From Streptomyces exfoliatus (lineage in GTDB: Bacteria > Actinomycetota > Actinomycetes > Streptomycetales > Streptomycetaceae): a stretch of 64,000 nt of DNA. Positions within the stretch are counted from its first letter, which is position 1; each line of letters starts with the position of its first letter. The notes under the pieces are model-generated. The model made no database searches. It had not been told where the DNA came from and saw only the letters and a program-made list of their open reading frames with translations. The position numbers were made by a program, and so were the translations under genes. Positions 52,235 to 60,066 of this stretch are shown here, piece by piece. The stretch is from contig NZ_JNZP01000002.1 in assembly GCF_000725545.1 (NCBI RefSeq), forward strand, positions 1-64,000, given 5' to 3'.

Positions 52235-52735
52235 ATGGCACGCCGACTGAGGCCGGTGGAGCTCGACTTCACCGCATCCGCGCCCGTCCGTCTGGTCTTC
52301 ACCGCCACCCTCGCGGCGCCGCCCGCGGCCGTCTACCGGTCGCTCGCCGTGGAGGTGGGAAGCCTGCCCGCCTGGTTCACCTCGGTGGCCTCCGCCGTCC
52401 CGAACGGTGACGGGGCCGGCCGGACCGTCCGCCTGCGGGGCGGGATCCTCTTCGAGGAGACGGTCCTCGCCTCCGAGCCCGACGTCCGGTACGCCTACCG
52501 GGTGGACGCCACGAACGCCCCCGGCGTCACCGCCCTCGCGGAGGAGTGGTCCCTCTCCCCCGCCGGGAAGGGCACCCGGCTGCGGTGGACCATGGCGGCC
52601 GACGGCGCGGCCCCGTTCCGGGTCGGGCTGCGCCTCGCGGGCCCGGGCGTGGGGATGTCGTTCCGGGACGCCGCGCGCCGGCTCGACCGGCGGCTCACTC
52701 CGGCCAGGCCCCGGACGCCAGGAACCGTTCGATAG
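52235..52735 (+). CDS. SRPBCC-family protein
   Basis: 166 residues from ATG at 52235, with GGGAGG nine bases upstream. The sequence [40 protein letters not shown] and [20 protein letters not shown] shows a polyketide-cyclase/SRPBCC fold. The C terminus is a helix ([19 protein letters not shown]). It is the second SRPBCC gene in a row but the two are not close copies. Its 3' end overlaps the convergent cds1 gene by 41 bases, an arrangement that leaves no room for separate terminators. Confidence 0.78.
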   Translation: MARRLRPVELDFTASAPVRLVFTATLAAPPAAVYRSLAVEVGSLPAWFTSVASAVPNGDGAGRTVRLRGGILFEETVLASEPDVRYAYRVDATNAPGVTALAEEWSLSPAGKGTRLRWTMAADGAAPFRVGLRLAGPGVGMSFRDAARRLDRRLTPARPRTPGTVR

Positions 52736-53837
52736 CGGCGCTGTAGGGGGCGATGTCGAGCCCCTGGGCGGCCAGCCAGTCGTCGGAGTAGTACTTGTCG
52801 AGGTACCGCTCGCCGGGATCGCAGATCAGGGTGACGATGCTGCCGGTCCGCTCGTGGGCGACCATCTCCGCCACGATCTTGAAGGCGCTCCACAGGCCGG
52901 TGCCGGTGGAGCCGCCCGCCTTGCGGCCGATCGCGGTCTCCAGGGCGCGGCAGGCGGCGACGCTCGCCGCGTCGGGCACCTTCATCATGCGGTCGACGGC
53001 GCCGGGCACGAAGCTCGGCTCCATCCGGGGACGGCCGATGCCCTCGATGCGCGAACCGCAGTCCGCGGTGGCGTTCGGGTCGTCGTGCGTCCAGCCGTCG
53101 AAGAAACAGGAGTTCTCCGGGTCGGCGACACAGATGCGGGTGTCGTGCTGCATGTAGTGCACGTACCGGGCGATGGTCGCCGAGGTGCCGCCGGTGCCGG
53201 CGGTGGCCACGATCCAGGCGGGCTCCGGATAGCGCTCCAGCCTCAGCTGCTGGTACATCGATTCGGCGATGTTGTTGTTGCCGCGCCAGTCGGTGGCCCG
53301 CTCCGCGTAGGTGAACTGGTCCATGTAGTGGCCGCCGGTGCGCTCCGCGAGGGCCGCGGCCTCCTCGTACATCGTGCGCGAGTCCTCGACGAAGTGGCAC
53401 TGCCCGCCGTGGAACTCGATGAGCCGGCACTTCTCGGGGCTGGTCGTCCGGGGCATGACCGCGATGAACGGCACGCCGATGAGCTTGGCGAAGTAGGCCT
53501 CGGAGACGGCGGTCGAACCGCTGGAGGCCTCGATGACGGGCTTCCCCGGCCGCACCCAGCCGTTGCACAGCGCGTACAGGAAGAGGGAGCGGGCCAGACG
53601 GTGCTTGAGGCTGCCGGTGGGGTGGGTGGACTCGTCCTTGAGGTAGAGGTCGATGCCCCACTTCTCGGGGAGCGGGAAGCGCAGCAGGTGCGTGTCCGCC
53701 GAACGGTTGGCGTCTGCCTGGACCTTGCGGACGGCCTCCTTGAGCCACGACCGGTACGCGGGATCGCTGCGGTCGACGTCGACGGTCACCGCCGCGACGG
53801 CCGCCCGGTTCGCCACGCTGTTGTCCGTGGTGCTCAT
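52695..53837 (-). CDS. cds1: PLP-dependent L-cysteine desulfhydrase Cds1
   Basis: 380 residues from ATG at 53837 ([20 protein letters not shown]). The fold-type II PLP enzyme is shown by [20 protein letters not shown] with the Schiff-base Lys, by the phosphate and substrate loop [20 protein letters not shown], and by [19 protein letters not shown]. The C-terminal [20 protein letters not shown] and [19 protein letters not shown] are typical of Cds1. In mycobacteria Cds1 degrades cysteine to sulfide, pyruvate and ammonia. It differs from the cysteine synthases CysK/CysM in its conserved C terminus. Confidence 0.9.
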   Translation of the reverse strand: MSTTDNSVANRAAVAAVTVDVDRSDPAYRSWLKEAVRKVQADANRSADTHLLRFPLPEKWGIDLYLKDESTHPTGSLKHRLARSLFLYALCNGWVRPGKPVIEASSGSTAVSEAYFAKLIGVPFIAVMPRTTSPEKCRLIEFHGGQCHFVEDSRTMYEEAAALAERTGGHYMDQFTYAERATDWRGNNNIAESMYQQLRLERYPEPAWIVATAGTGGTSATIARYVHYMQHDTRICVADPENSCFFDGWTHDDPNATADCGSRIEGIGRPRMEPSFVPGAVDRMMKVPDAASVAACRALETAIGRKAGGSTGTGLWSAFKIVAEMVAHERTGSIVTLICDPGERYLDKYYSDDWLAAQGLDIAPYSAAIERFLASGAWPE

Positions 53838-54012
53838 ACGCGCCTCTCCTCGGTCGCTTCCGCTCACTCCCCCGCTGCCGACAATACCCCTCTCACCTGG
53901 GCAAACGTTTCCTTTGACTCTCCATAGGGATGACTTGAGGGTGGGCCACTGGTGCGGGCGGGAGCGGCCCGGCACACTGGGAACGACAACCGGGTGAAAG
54001 GGGCGGATCGGC

Positions 54013-54354
54013 ATGTCAGAACCCGAGTTCAGCGCCAGGGGCGTACGCATCGACCGCTGGCCGCGTTCGCTGACGCGCGCGGGCGAGGTACGCATCGAGG
54101 ACGGGCGGCTCGCCCTCCTCACGAGTTACGGCAGCGAGATCGACAGCGCGCCCGTGGAGAAGGTCCGGGCGGGGCGGCCGTGGTTCGCGAAGTCCGACGA
54201 GACGGTCGCGACGGTGAACGGCACCCGCTACCGGCTCACCCTGCACCGGGACGAGCGGGGCGGCGAGGCCGGCGGCGGTGAGGCCGGTGGGGGCGAGGCG
54301 GAGGAGTCCGGCCGCTTCCTCGCGGCACTGAAGCGGGCCGCCAAGCGGCGCTGA
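54013..54354 (+). CDS. Small hypothetical protein
   Basis: 113 residues from ATG at 54013. The first 75 residues form a small beta-rich unit ([60 protein letters not shown]). Then comes a short Gly/Glu repeat ([16 protein letters not shown]) and a basic tail (ALKRAAKRR). No known motif or membrane segment is present. It resembles short Streptomyces proteins of unknown function. Confidence 0.65.
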   Translation: MSEPEFSARGVRIDRWPRSLTRAGEVRIEDGRLALLTSYGSEIDSAPVEKVRAGRPWFAKSDETVATVNGTRYRLTLHRDERGGEAGGGEAGGGEAEESGRFLAALKRAAKRR

Positions 54355-54453
54355 GGGCGTCCGACGGGCGGCGTCGGCAGAAGCCGCCGTCGCCGTGAGT
54401 TGCGGGGCGGTCACCACTGGTTCACGCTGGAATCACCTCACCGAGGGTTTACC

Positions 54454-54483
54454 GGTGGTGACATCCCGTTTCAGGTCACCACC
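54454..54483. promoter_or_regulatory. Perfect 9-bp inverted repeat upstream of the anti-sigma-like gene
   Basis: GGTGGTGAC at 54454-54462 and GTCACCACC at 54475-54483 are separated by 12 bases. A further half-site-like GGTCACCACTGG lies near 54409. All are within 150 bases upstream of the gene at 54549, so this is a plausible regulator-binding region. Confidence 0.55.
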
Positions 54484-54548
54484 CTGCTGTACCGCATGTG
54501 AGATCCGAATCTTCGTCTTCTTCCGGACTACTTCGGGGAGTCGCAGCC

Positions 54549-55247
54549 GTGATCAGCGAGCCGAGCAGGTACTACGCGGTGGAGCTTCACGCCCTGCCGT
54601 CGCGGATCGGACAGGTCCGCAGGATTGTCTCCGCGCATCTCCGTCATTGGCACGTCGACGCTCTGATCGACCATGCCGTGCTCGGAGTCACCGAGCTACT
54701 CACCAACGTCCACCGGCACGCGCAGCCGGACAAGCGGTGCACCGTCGAGATCGAGCTGCTGCTCGACCGTCTCACGGTCTCCGTCCGGGACCACGACCCC
54801 CGCATACCGGAGGCCGGCCGCCCGGACCCGGAGGACGTGGGCGAGGGCCTCGATCCGCTCGACGCGCTCGCCACCTCCGGGCGCGGCCTCGCCATCGTCG
54901 GCGCGGTCAGCGAGAGTTGGGGCGTCCGGCCCTGCGGGGCCGACGGGAAGGTGGTGTGGTTCACCCTCTCGGCACCGCCTTCGGCCGTGCCGGTCACGAC
55001 CCGTGGGCAGGCCGTCCACGGCTCCATGACCGAGGGTCCGTTCCTCGGGCACGGACGCTTCCCTGGCGGTCCGCTCAGCATCCCGGCCGACCCGGTCCTC
55101 ACCCCGGACCCGGTCCTCGCGCCCGACCCGGTCCTGGCACCCGTGACCGCCGCGAAGGCCGTCGCCCCGGCCCGCCGGGTCCCGGCGGAGCGGGTCCCTG
55201 CGGACGCGTTCCTGGCCGACGCGGTCCTGGCGGGCCGCACGGGCTGA
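54549..55247 (+). CDS. RsbW-like ATP-binding protein (anti-sigma/serine kinase-like)
   Basis: 232 residues from GTG at 54549, with GGGGAG nine bases upstream; the longer start at 54498 has no site. The HATPase_c fold is shown by the N box HAVLGVTELLTNVHRHAQPD, the G1-like VSVRDHDPRIPEA, and the G2 region ATSGRGLAIVGAVSESWGVR. About 80 C-terminal residues are low complexity with a DPVLxP repeat (DPVLTPDPVLAPDPVLAP). RsbW-like proteins bind or phosphorylate anti-anti-sigma factors; Streptomyces has dozens of lone copies. It could pair with a SpoIIE phosphatase such as that at 14784, but they are 40 kb apart. Confidence 0.85.
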   Translation: MISEPSRYYAVELHALPSRIGQVRRIVSAHLRHWHVDALIDHAVLGVTELLTNVHRHAQPDKRCTVEIELLLDRLTVSVRDHDPRIPEAGRPDPEDVGEGLDPLDALATSGRGLAIVGAVSESWGVRPCGADGKVVWFTLSAPPSAVPVTTRGQAVHGSMTEGPFLGHGRFPGGPLSIPADPVLTPDPVLAPDPVLAPVTAAKAVAPARRVPAERVPADAFLADAVLAGRTG

Positions 55248-55294
55248 CGGCCGCCCCGCCGTCACGGCGGGGCGGGGGTCGGGGGCGGGGGGGG

Positions 55295-55596
55295 TCACCC
55301 CCGGCGCCCCTTGGCCTGCGCGGCGGGGCCGAACTGCTCCTCGAGCACGGTGCGCCGGCGCCAGTACTCCTCCTCGTCGATCTCGCCCGCCGCGAATCGG
55401 CGCCCGAGCAGGGCGCTCGGCGAGTTCTCGTCGGGACCCCCGTCGAAGCCCGTACGACCGGCGCGGCCCAGGACGAAGCCGCCTCCGCGACGCCATCCGG
55501 CCCGGCGGACGACGGTGACGATCCCGACGGCGACGGCCGCCCAGAGGAGGGGGAAGAGAAGGACCCACGGGCCGGGCCCGCGTGGGGGGTGTTCAT
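55295..55596 (-). CDS. SHOCT-domain small membrane protein, apparently frameshifted near its start
   Basis: The reverse strand encodes GPGPWVLLFPLLWAAVAVGI, a transmembrane helix, and ends in a SHOCT domain (LLGRRFAAGEIDEEEYWRRR; TVLEEQFG). The natural start MNTP at 55596 is in another frame. One missing base in the six-C run (G6 at 55584-55589 on the plus strand) would join the two. Alternatively translation starts at ATG 55708, but that lies inside the TetR operator region and gives an odd N terminus. A real gene is certain, but its start is not. Confidence 0.6.
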
Positions 55597-55678
55597 GACG
55601 GGCGCCGGCAGAGGTCTTCTCCTTCCGGCAGAGGTCTTCTCCTCCCGGTCGAGGTCCCCCGGTCGAGGTCTTCTCTTC

Positions 55679-55698
55679 TGTACCTACTGGTATGTACA
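55679..55698. promoter_or_regulatory. TetR-type operator palindrome
   Basis: TGTACCTACTGGTATGTACA is a 20-bp inverted repeat (TGTAC-TAC-GTA-GTACA arms) that closely matches operators of self-repressing TetR regulators. It lies nine bases before the ATG of the TetR gene at 55707. Confidence 0.75.
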
Positions 55699-55706
55699 GT
55701 GCGGTC

Positions 55707-56300
55707 ATGAGCATGAGCACCCCCGAGCGGCTGATCGAGGCGACCCGCGAGCTGCTGTGGGAGCGGGGCTACGTCGGCACCAGCCCCAAGGCCGTCCAGC
55801 AGGCGGCGGGAGCGGGCCAGGGCAGCATGTACCACCACTTCGCCGGCAAGCAGGAACTGGCGCTCGCGGCGATCCGCCGTACCGCCGACGAGCTGGGGGC
55901 GGCGGCCGAGACCGTCCTGGGCGCCGAGGGTTCGGCGCACGCCCGGATCGAGGCCTATCTGCTGCGCGAGCGGGACGTCCTGCGGGGCTGCCCGGTGGGG
56001 CGGCTGACGATGGACCCGGAGGTCATCGCCGATCCCGCGCTTCGCGCCCCCGTCGACGAAGCTCTCGGCCGGCTTCGCGCCCGGCTTGCCGAGGTCGTCC
56101 AGGAGGGCCTGGACCGAGGCGAGTTCAGCGGCTCCCTCGATCCGGAGGAGATCGCGGCCGCGGTGGTGGCGACCGTGCAGGGCGGATACGTGCTGGCCCG
56201 CGCGACGGGCTCCCCAGCGCCGTTCGACAGTGCCGTACGCGGTCTCCTCGCCCTGCTCGGCCCGAGCGCCGCCGTCGCCGCCACAGCGGCAGCCGTCTAG
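55707..56300 (+). CDS. TetR-family repressor
   Basis: 197 residues from ATG at 55707 (55713 also possible). The HTH is LIEATRELLWERGYVGTSPK followed by AVQQAAGAGQGSMYHHFAGK, the TetR signature with MYHHF. The C-terminal ligand domain (RDVLRGCPVGRLTMDPEVIA) is of the family that controls the small DUF4865 gene. The palindrome upstream implies autoregulation. The DUF4865 gene follows after 17 bases and is almost certainly co-transcribed. Confidence 0.9.
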   Translation: MSMSTPERLIEATRELLWERGYVGTSPKAVQQAAGAGQGSMYHHFAGKQELALAAIRRTADELGAAAETVLGAEGSAHARIEAYLLRERDVLRGCPVGRLTMDPEVIADPALRAPVDEALGRLRARLAEVVQEGLDRGEFSGSLDPEEIAAAVVATVQGGYVLARATGSPAPFDSAVRGLLALLGPSAAVAATAAAV

Positions 56301-56317
56301 AAACGGAGCATCTGCGC

Positions 56318-56902
56318 GTGTACGCGATGCAGTACGAGATCACCCTCCCCGCCGCCTACGACATGGGGATCATCCGCGAGCGGGTCGCGACGAAGGGCCA
56401 TCTGCTCGACTCCTTCCCGGGGCTCGGCCTGAAGGCCTATCTGGTCCGGGAGCGGGAGGCCGGTGCGCCGGTGAACCAGTACGCGCCGTTCTATCTGTGG
56501 GGCACTCCGGAGGGCATGAACTCCTTCCTGTGGGGCCCCGGTTTCCAGGGGATCGTGCGCGACTTCGGCCGGCCCGTGGTGCAGCACTGGACGGGCCTGT
56601 CGTACGCGGAGGGGCCCGCGGCCGCCTCGGCGCCGCGCACCGCGACGCGTCACAGGGCCCCGCTCGGGGAGGCGGTGCCGCCGGGCGAGGCCGTGGCGGA
56701 CGCGGTGGCCCGGCACGCGCGCGCCGCCCGGCGGGACGGGGTGGTGGCCTCCGCCCTCGCGGTGGATCCCCGCCACTGGGAACTGCTCGCCTTCACCCTG
56801 TGGGCAGACCCGGAAGTGCCCGCCGACGAGGGCGAACGCTTCCGGGTTCTGCACCTGTCGGCGCCGGGGCGGGCGGGGCTGGGCCGGGGGCGGCAGTGGT
56901 GA
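56318..56902 (+). CDS. DUF4865-family protein
   Basis: 194 residues from GTG at 56318 (ribosome site GGAG nine bases upstream); ATG at 56327 is an alternative. The family start MQYEITLPAAYDMGIIRERV followed by FPGLGLKAYLVREREAGAPV, then QYAPFYLWGTPEGMNSFLWG, is plain. The family is usually paired with a TetR regulator, as here, and its biochemical role is unknown. There is no signal peptide. The regulator's ligand is likely a substrate or product of this protein. Confidence 0.85.
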   Translation: MYAMQYEITLPAAYDMGIIRERVATKGHLLDSFPGLGLKAYLVREREAGAPVNQYAPFYLWGTPEGMNSFLWGPGFQGIVRDFGRPVVQHWTGLSYAEGPAAASAPRTATRHRAPLGEAVPPGEAVADAVARHARAARRDGVVASALAVDPRHWELLAFTLWADPEVPADEGERFRVLHLSAPGRAGLGRGRQW

Positions 56903-56928
56903 GCGATACCGCGTGCATCCGGTATCTC

Positions 56929-56974
56929 GGATCCAATATGTGGATCCAATAGCCAGGATCCGGATATCGGATCC
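56929..56974. repeat. Cluster of four GGATCC motifs
   Basis: GGATCC starts at 56929, 56942, 56956 and 56969, spaced 13, 14 and 13 bases. The 46-bp cluster lies between the DUF4865 stop and the convergent methyltransferase stop. Flanking GGTATC and GTATC add symmetry. It may form a hairpin at the convergent ends or bind a protein. Confidence 0.7.
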
Positions 56975-56978
56975 CGTA

Positions 56979-57749
56979 TCAGGCCACGGCGACCAGCGTG
57001 AGGTAGGCGATGCCGAGGACCCGGCGGTAGCCGTTCAGCCAGGTCGCACGCTGCCGGTCGACCCGCTCGCGGGTCTCGGCGGCCAGCGGGTGGTCGGGGT
57101 GGGCGGCCAGCCAGACCTCGGTGTCGTACCGGTACCCCGACTCGAAGTCCTCCCACTCGTCCGCACTCGCCGTCTCGATCCACGCGGGCCTGAACCCCGC
57201 CTCGATCGCCAGGTCGACGAGGTCGCCGAGGAGGAAGTGGTCGCCGGCCGCCGCGCCCGGCCACATGCCCGCCAGCTCCTCGTCCGTGGGAGTGCGCTCC
57301 CAGAATCCCTCCCCGAGGACGGCCCTTCCCCCCGGCCGGAGCAGTCGGCGCAGTTCACGCAGGGCGGCGGCGGGGTCGTGCGGCTGTTCCGGGTCGCAGA
57401 GCGCCTGGCTCGACCCCAGGCAGAGGATCGCGTCGACCGGGCCGCGATCGGTGCCGAGCGCCGACTCCTCGACGAACTCGACGCGGTCCGCGAGACCCCG
57501 GGCCTCCGCGAGGGCCCGGCCGCGCGCCAGGTCCTCCGCGTTGATGTCGATACCGGCACCCTTGGCCGCCGGGGCGGCCTCCAGGACGCGAAGAAGCAAC
57601 TCCCCCCAGCCGCAGCCGATGTCGAGCACGTCGGCGGGCTCGGTGGCCGCGAGCCGCTCGATCAGGCGGGCAGCACGGGCCTCGGACAGAGGGCCGTGGA
57701 AGGTGAGGCTGCCGAGCCGCGGAGGAAGATCGGAATCAGAAGTGATCAT
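56979..57749 (-). CDS. SAM-dependent methyltransferase
   Basis: 256 residues from ATG at 57749. Class I motif I is VLDIGCGWGELLLRVLEAAP near residue 41, followed by GAGIDINAEDLARGRALAEA, AILCLGSSQALCDPEQPHDP and LRELRRLLRPGGRAVLGEGF. The C-terminal part (DLVDLAIEAGFRPAWIETAS) is a lid common in small-molecule methyltransferases. The substrate is unknown. Divergent from an SRPBCC gene, with an 80-bp tandem repeat in the shared upstream region. Confidence 0.88.
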   Translation of the reverse strand: MITSDSDLPPRLGSLTFHGPLSEARAARLIERLAATEPADVLDIGCGWGELLLRVLEAAPAAKGAGIDINAEDLARGRALAEARGLADRVEFVEESALGTDRGPVDAILCLGSSQALCDPEQPHDPAAALRELRRLLRPGGRAVLGEGFWERTPTDEELAGMWPGAAAGDHFLLGDLVDLAIEAGFRPAWIETASADEWEDFESGYRYDTEVWLAAHPDHPLAAETRERVDRQRATWLNGYRRVLGIAYLTLVAVA

Positions 57750-57810
57750 GAGGCGGAACAGTACGGCGTTCGGCCTCCGGCGCGCAGCGATTTCGGCCCG
57801 GGGAGCCGGC

Positions 57811-57890
57811 CTCCCGCCCGGGGCGAGGGCTTCCCGCCCGGGGCGAGGACTTCCCGCCCGGGGCGAGGACTTCCCGCCCGGGGCAAGGGC
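57811..57890. repeat. Four tandem copies of a 20-bp unit between divergent genes
   Basis: The unit CCCGCCCGGGGCGAGGACTT is present at 57811, 57831, 57851 and 57871 with at most two changes, and a worn copy may precede it at 57791. It fills the promoter region between the methyltransferase (starting 57749) and the SRPBCC gene (starting 57955). Confidence 0.85.
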
Positions 57891-57954
57891 TTTCGGGCCG
57901 GAGGTCCACGGCTCCGGGGAGCAATCCTTCGCCGCACCGCCTAGCCTGGTACGG

Positions 57955-58422
57955 GTGTACACCACGCGCGCGTCCCGCCACATCGACGCCCCGCCCTCGG
58001 CCGTCTACCGGGCCCTCGTGGACCCGGCGGACATCCCGCGGTGGCGGGTGCCGTACGGAATGAGCTGCGAGGTGCACGACTTCGACGCGCGCGAAGGGGG
58101 CACCTTCCGCGTCTCCCTGCACTACGACACGGCCGACGGCACCGGGAAGTCGGGAGCCCGGACGGACACCTACCACGGGCGCTTCGCGGAGCTGCTCGCG
58201 GACGAACGCGTCGTCGAGGTCATCGAGTTCGAGACCCCGGACCCGCTGCTGCAGGGCGCCATGACCCTCACCACGACGCTGGTCGCGATGGACGACGGCA
58301 CGGACGTGCTCGTCGTCCACGAGGGGGTTCCCGACGCCGTGCCCGCCGCCGACAACGAGGCCGGCACGCGCATGGCCCTGGAGCGGCTCGCCTCGCTGGT
58401 CGAGGGGCGTTCCGCGGGGTAG
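57955..58422 (+). CDS. SRPBCC-family protein (START/AHSA1-like)
   Basis: 155 residues from GTG at 57955 (YTTRASRHIDAPPSAVYRAL). The AHSA1-type pattern continues with VDPADIPRWRVPYGMSCEVH, GGTFRVSLHYDTADGTGKSG, YHGRFAELLADERVVEVIEF and LVVHEGVPDAV, and a final helix (GTRMALERLASLVEG). These proteins bind hydrophobic or polyketide-like ligands. It is divergent from the methyltransferase and probably shares a regulatory region with it. Confidence 0.82.
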   Translation: MYTTRASRHIDAPPSAVYRALVDPADIPRWRVPYGMSCEVHDFDAREGGTFRVSLHYDTADGTGKSGARTDTYHGRFAELLADERVVEVIEFETPDPLLQGAMTLTTTLVAMDDGTDVLVVHEGVPDAVPAADNEAGTRMALERLASLVEGRSAG

Positions 58423-58435
58423 GGCGCCCCTGCTT

Positions 58436-59662
58436 TCAGGCCGCGTCGCGGCTCAGCGCCGCCAGTGGGTCGTCCAGTACCGGCTGCCAGGCCAGTTCGG
58501 CCGCGCCCACGAGGCTGTTGTGGTCCAGGGTGCACGGGAGGATCGGCACCCCGCCGCTGCGGCCCCACAGGCTGCGGTCGGCCACGACCGCGCGGAGGCG
58601 CTCCGGGTCGGCGTCCAGGAGCTCCCGGTGGAGCCCGCCGAGAATGATCCTGTCCGGGTTCAGGATGTTCACCAGACCGGCCAGGCCCAGGCCCAGACGA
58701 TCGATCAGCTCCCCGACGGCGACGCGGACGCCCGGGTCGTCGGGGCTCGTGCGCAGCAGGTCGCGCGACTGCTGGAGCAGCGACACCTCGGGGCCTGGAG
58801 TACGGCCCGCGACCGTGAGGAAGGCGAGCGGGTCGGTCTCGACGTCCAGGCAGCCCCGGCCGCCGCAGTGGCAGGGGCGGCCCTCCGGGTTCACGGTGAG
58901 GTGGCCGACCTCCAGGGCCAGGCCCGCGCTGCCCGTGTGGAGGCGGCCGTCGAGGACGAGCGCGCCGCCGACGCCCCGGTGGCCGGTGGCCACGCAGAGC
59001 AGGTCCCGGGCCCCGCGGCCCGCGCCGTGGCGGTGCTCGGCGAGGGCGGCGAGGTTCACGTCGTTGCCGGTGAAGGCGGGGCCCTCGATGCCTGCGGCCC
59101 GTACCCGTTCCGCGAAGATCTCCCGGACCGGCGCCCCGGCGGGCCAGGCGAGGTGCAGCGGGTTGAGCGCGGTGCCCTCCGGCTCCGCCACGGCGGAGGG
59201 GGCCGCGAGTCCGGCGCCGACGCACCGGCGGCCGCTCTCCCTGAGCAGGGCGGCTCCGGCGTCGACGACCGCCCCGAGGACCTGGGCGGGGTCGGCGGAG
59301 ACCGTGACGCAGCCGGGGGCCGTGGCGACGATGGTGCCGCCGAGTCCGACCAGGGCCGCGCGGAAGCCGTCGGCATGGACCTGGGCGGCCAGGGCGACCG
59401 GGCCCTTCTCGTCGACCGCCAGGCGGTGCGAGGGGCGGCCCTGGGAGCCCGCGGCGGCGCCGGGGTTCGAGTCGACCCGGATCAGGCCGAGGGCCTCCAG
59501 CTCTGCGGCGACCGCGCCGGCGGTGGCCCGGGTGACGCCGAGTTCGGCGGTGAGGACGGCCCGGGTCGGAGCCCTGCCGGTGTGCACCAGCTCCAGTGCG
59601 GGGCCCAGCGCGTTGCGCCCCCTGTCCAGCCGTGTCCGGGTCGTCGTCGCCTTGCCGTTCAT
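58436..59662 (-). CDS. ROK-family transcriptional regulator
   Basis: 408 residues from ATG at 59662. The N-terminal winged helix (RAVLTAELGVTRATAGAVAA; ELEALGLIRV) precedes a ROK sugar-kinase-fold domain (PLHLAWPAGAPVREIFAERV; FTGNDVNLAALAEHRHGAGR; LEVGHLTVNPEGR) with the zinc motif CHCGGRGCLD. ROK repressors sense sugars or sugar phosphates. The divergent MFS gene at 60067 is the probable target; a 106-bp inverted repeat lies in the region between them. Confidence 0.9.
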   Translation of the reverse strand: MNGKATTTRTRLDRGRNALGPALELVHTGRAPTRAVLTAELGVTRATAGAVAAELEALGLIRVDSNPGAAAGSQGRPSHRLAVDEKGPVALAAQVHADGFRAALVGLGGTIVATAPGCVTVSADPAQVLGAVVDAGAALLRESGRRCVGAGLAAPSAVAEPEGTALNPLHLAWPAGAPVREIFAERVRAAGIEGPAFTGNDVNLAALAEHRHGAGRGARDLLCVATGHRGVGGALVLDGRLHTGSAGLALEVGHLTVNPEGRPCHCGGRGCLDVETDPLAFLTVAGRTPGPEVSLLQQSRDLLRTSPDDPGVRVAVGELIDRLGLGLAGLVNILNPDRIILGGLHRELLDADPERLRAVVADRSLWGRSGGVPILPCTLDHNSLVGAAELAWQPVLDDPLAALSRDAA

Positions 59663-59742
59663 GGTGGCGAGTCTCCCATGATCGGGCGGGTGGGTCGGTC
59701 TCCGGGCCTGGGCCTGGCCGTCCTCGGCCGCTGGGGGGCCTC

Positions 59743-59814
59743 GGGCCGGTGGGCTTCCTCGGGCCAGTGGGCTTCGGTGGGCCAGTGGGCTTCGGTGGGC
59801 CAGTGGGCTTCGGT
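59743..59814. repeat. Tandem 18-bp repeat upstream of the ROK gene
   Basis: Three identical copies of GGGCCAGTGGGCTTCGGT (59761, 59779, 59797) follow a variant copy (59743, with CGG and CTC in place of CAG and GGT). It is in the ROK-MFS intergenic region. Confidence 0.85.
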
Positions 59815-59874
59815 GGGCCCGTCCCGGCCCGGTGGACCTTTCCCGGTCGGTGGCTCAGCCGTGGGGGCCGCTCC

Positions 59875-59980
59875 GGGACCGTGTTCGGGACTGCATGATT
59901 TACGGCGCGTTCTGGTCCCCTGGAGTTTCGGGCCCCCGTTACGCGCCACAAATCACGCTTTACGTCCCGAACACGGTCCC
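59875..59980. repeat. 106-bp imperfect inverted repeat between ROK and MFS genes
   Basis: GGGACCGTGTTCGGGAC at 59875-59891 is perfectly inverted at 59964-59980. Inside these arms, GATTT and GGCGCGT at 59897-59901 and 59904-59910 recur inverted at 59941-59954, with a two-base gap in both. The arms total about 29 paired bases. The element could be a pair of operators, a cruciform or a small MITE-like insertion. The surrounding spacer 59663-60066 has no gene. Confidence 0.8.
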
Positions 59981-60066
59981 TGCGCGTCCCCCACTCCTGC
60001 GCGTGGGCCTGTGCGGGTCCTCGTCGCTCGCTTGATTGCCTCGCCCGCGCCCCCTATCCTGAGTTT

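Noticed and set aside
57811..57890. CRISPR-like array
   Set aside because: The 20-bp units are directly abutting without spacers and there are no cas genes; it is a simple tandem repeat.
59743..59814. CRISPR-like array
   Set aside because: The 18-bp units have no spacers and no cas genes are near.
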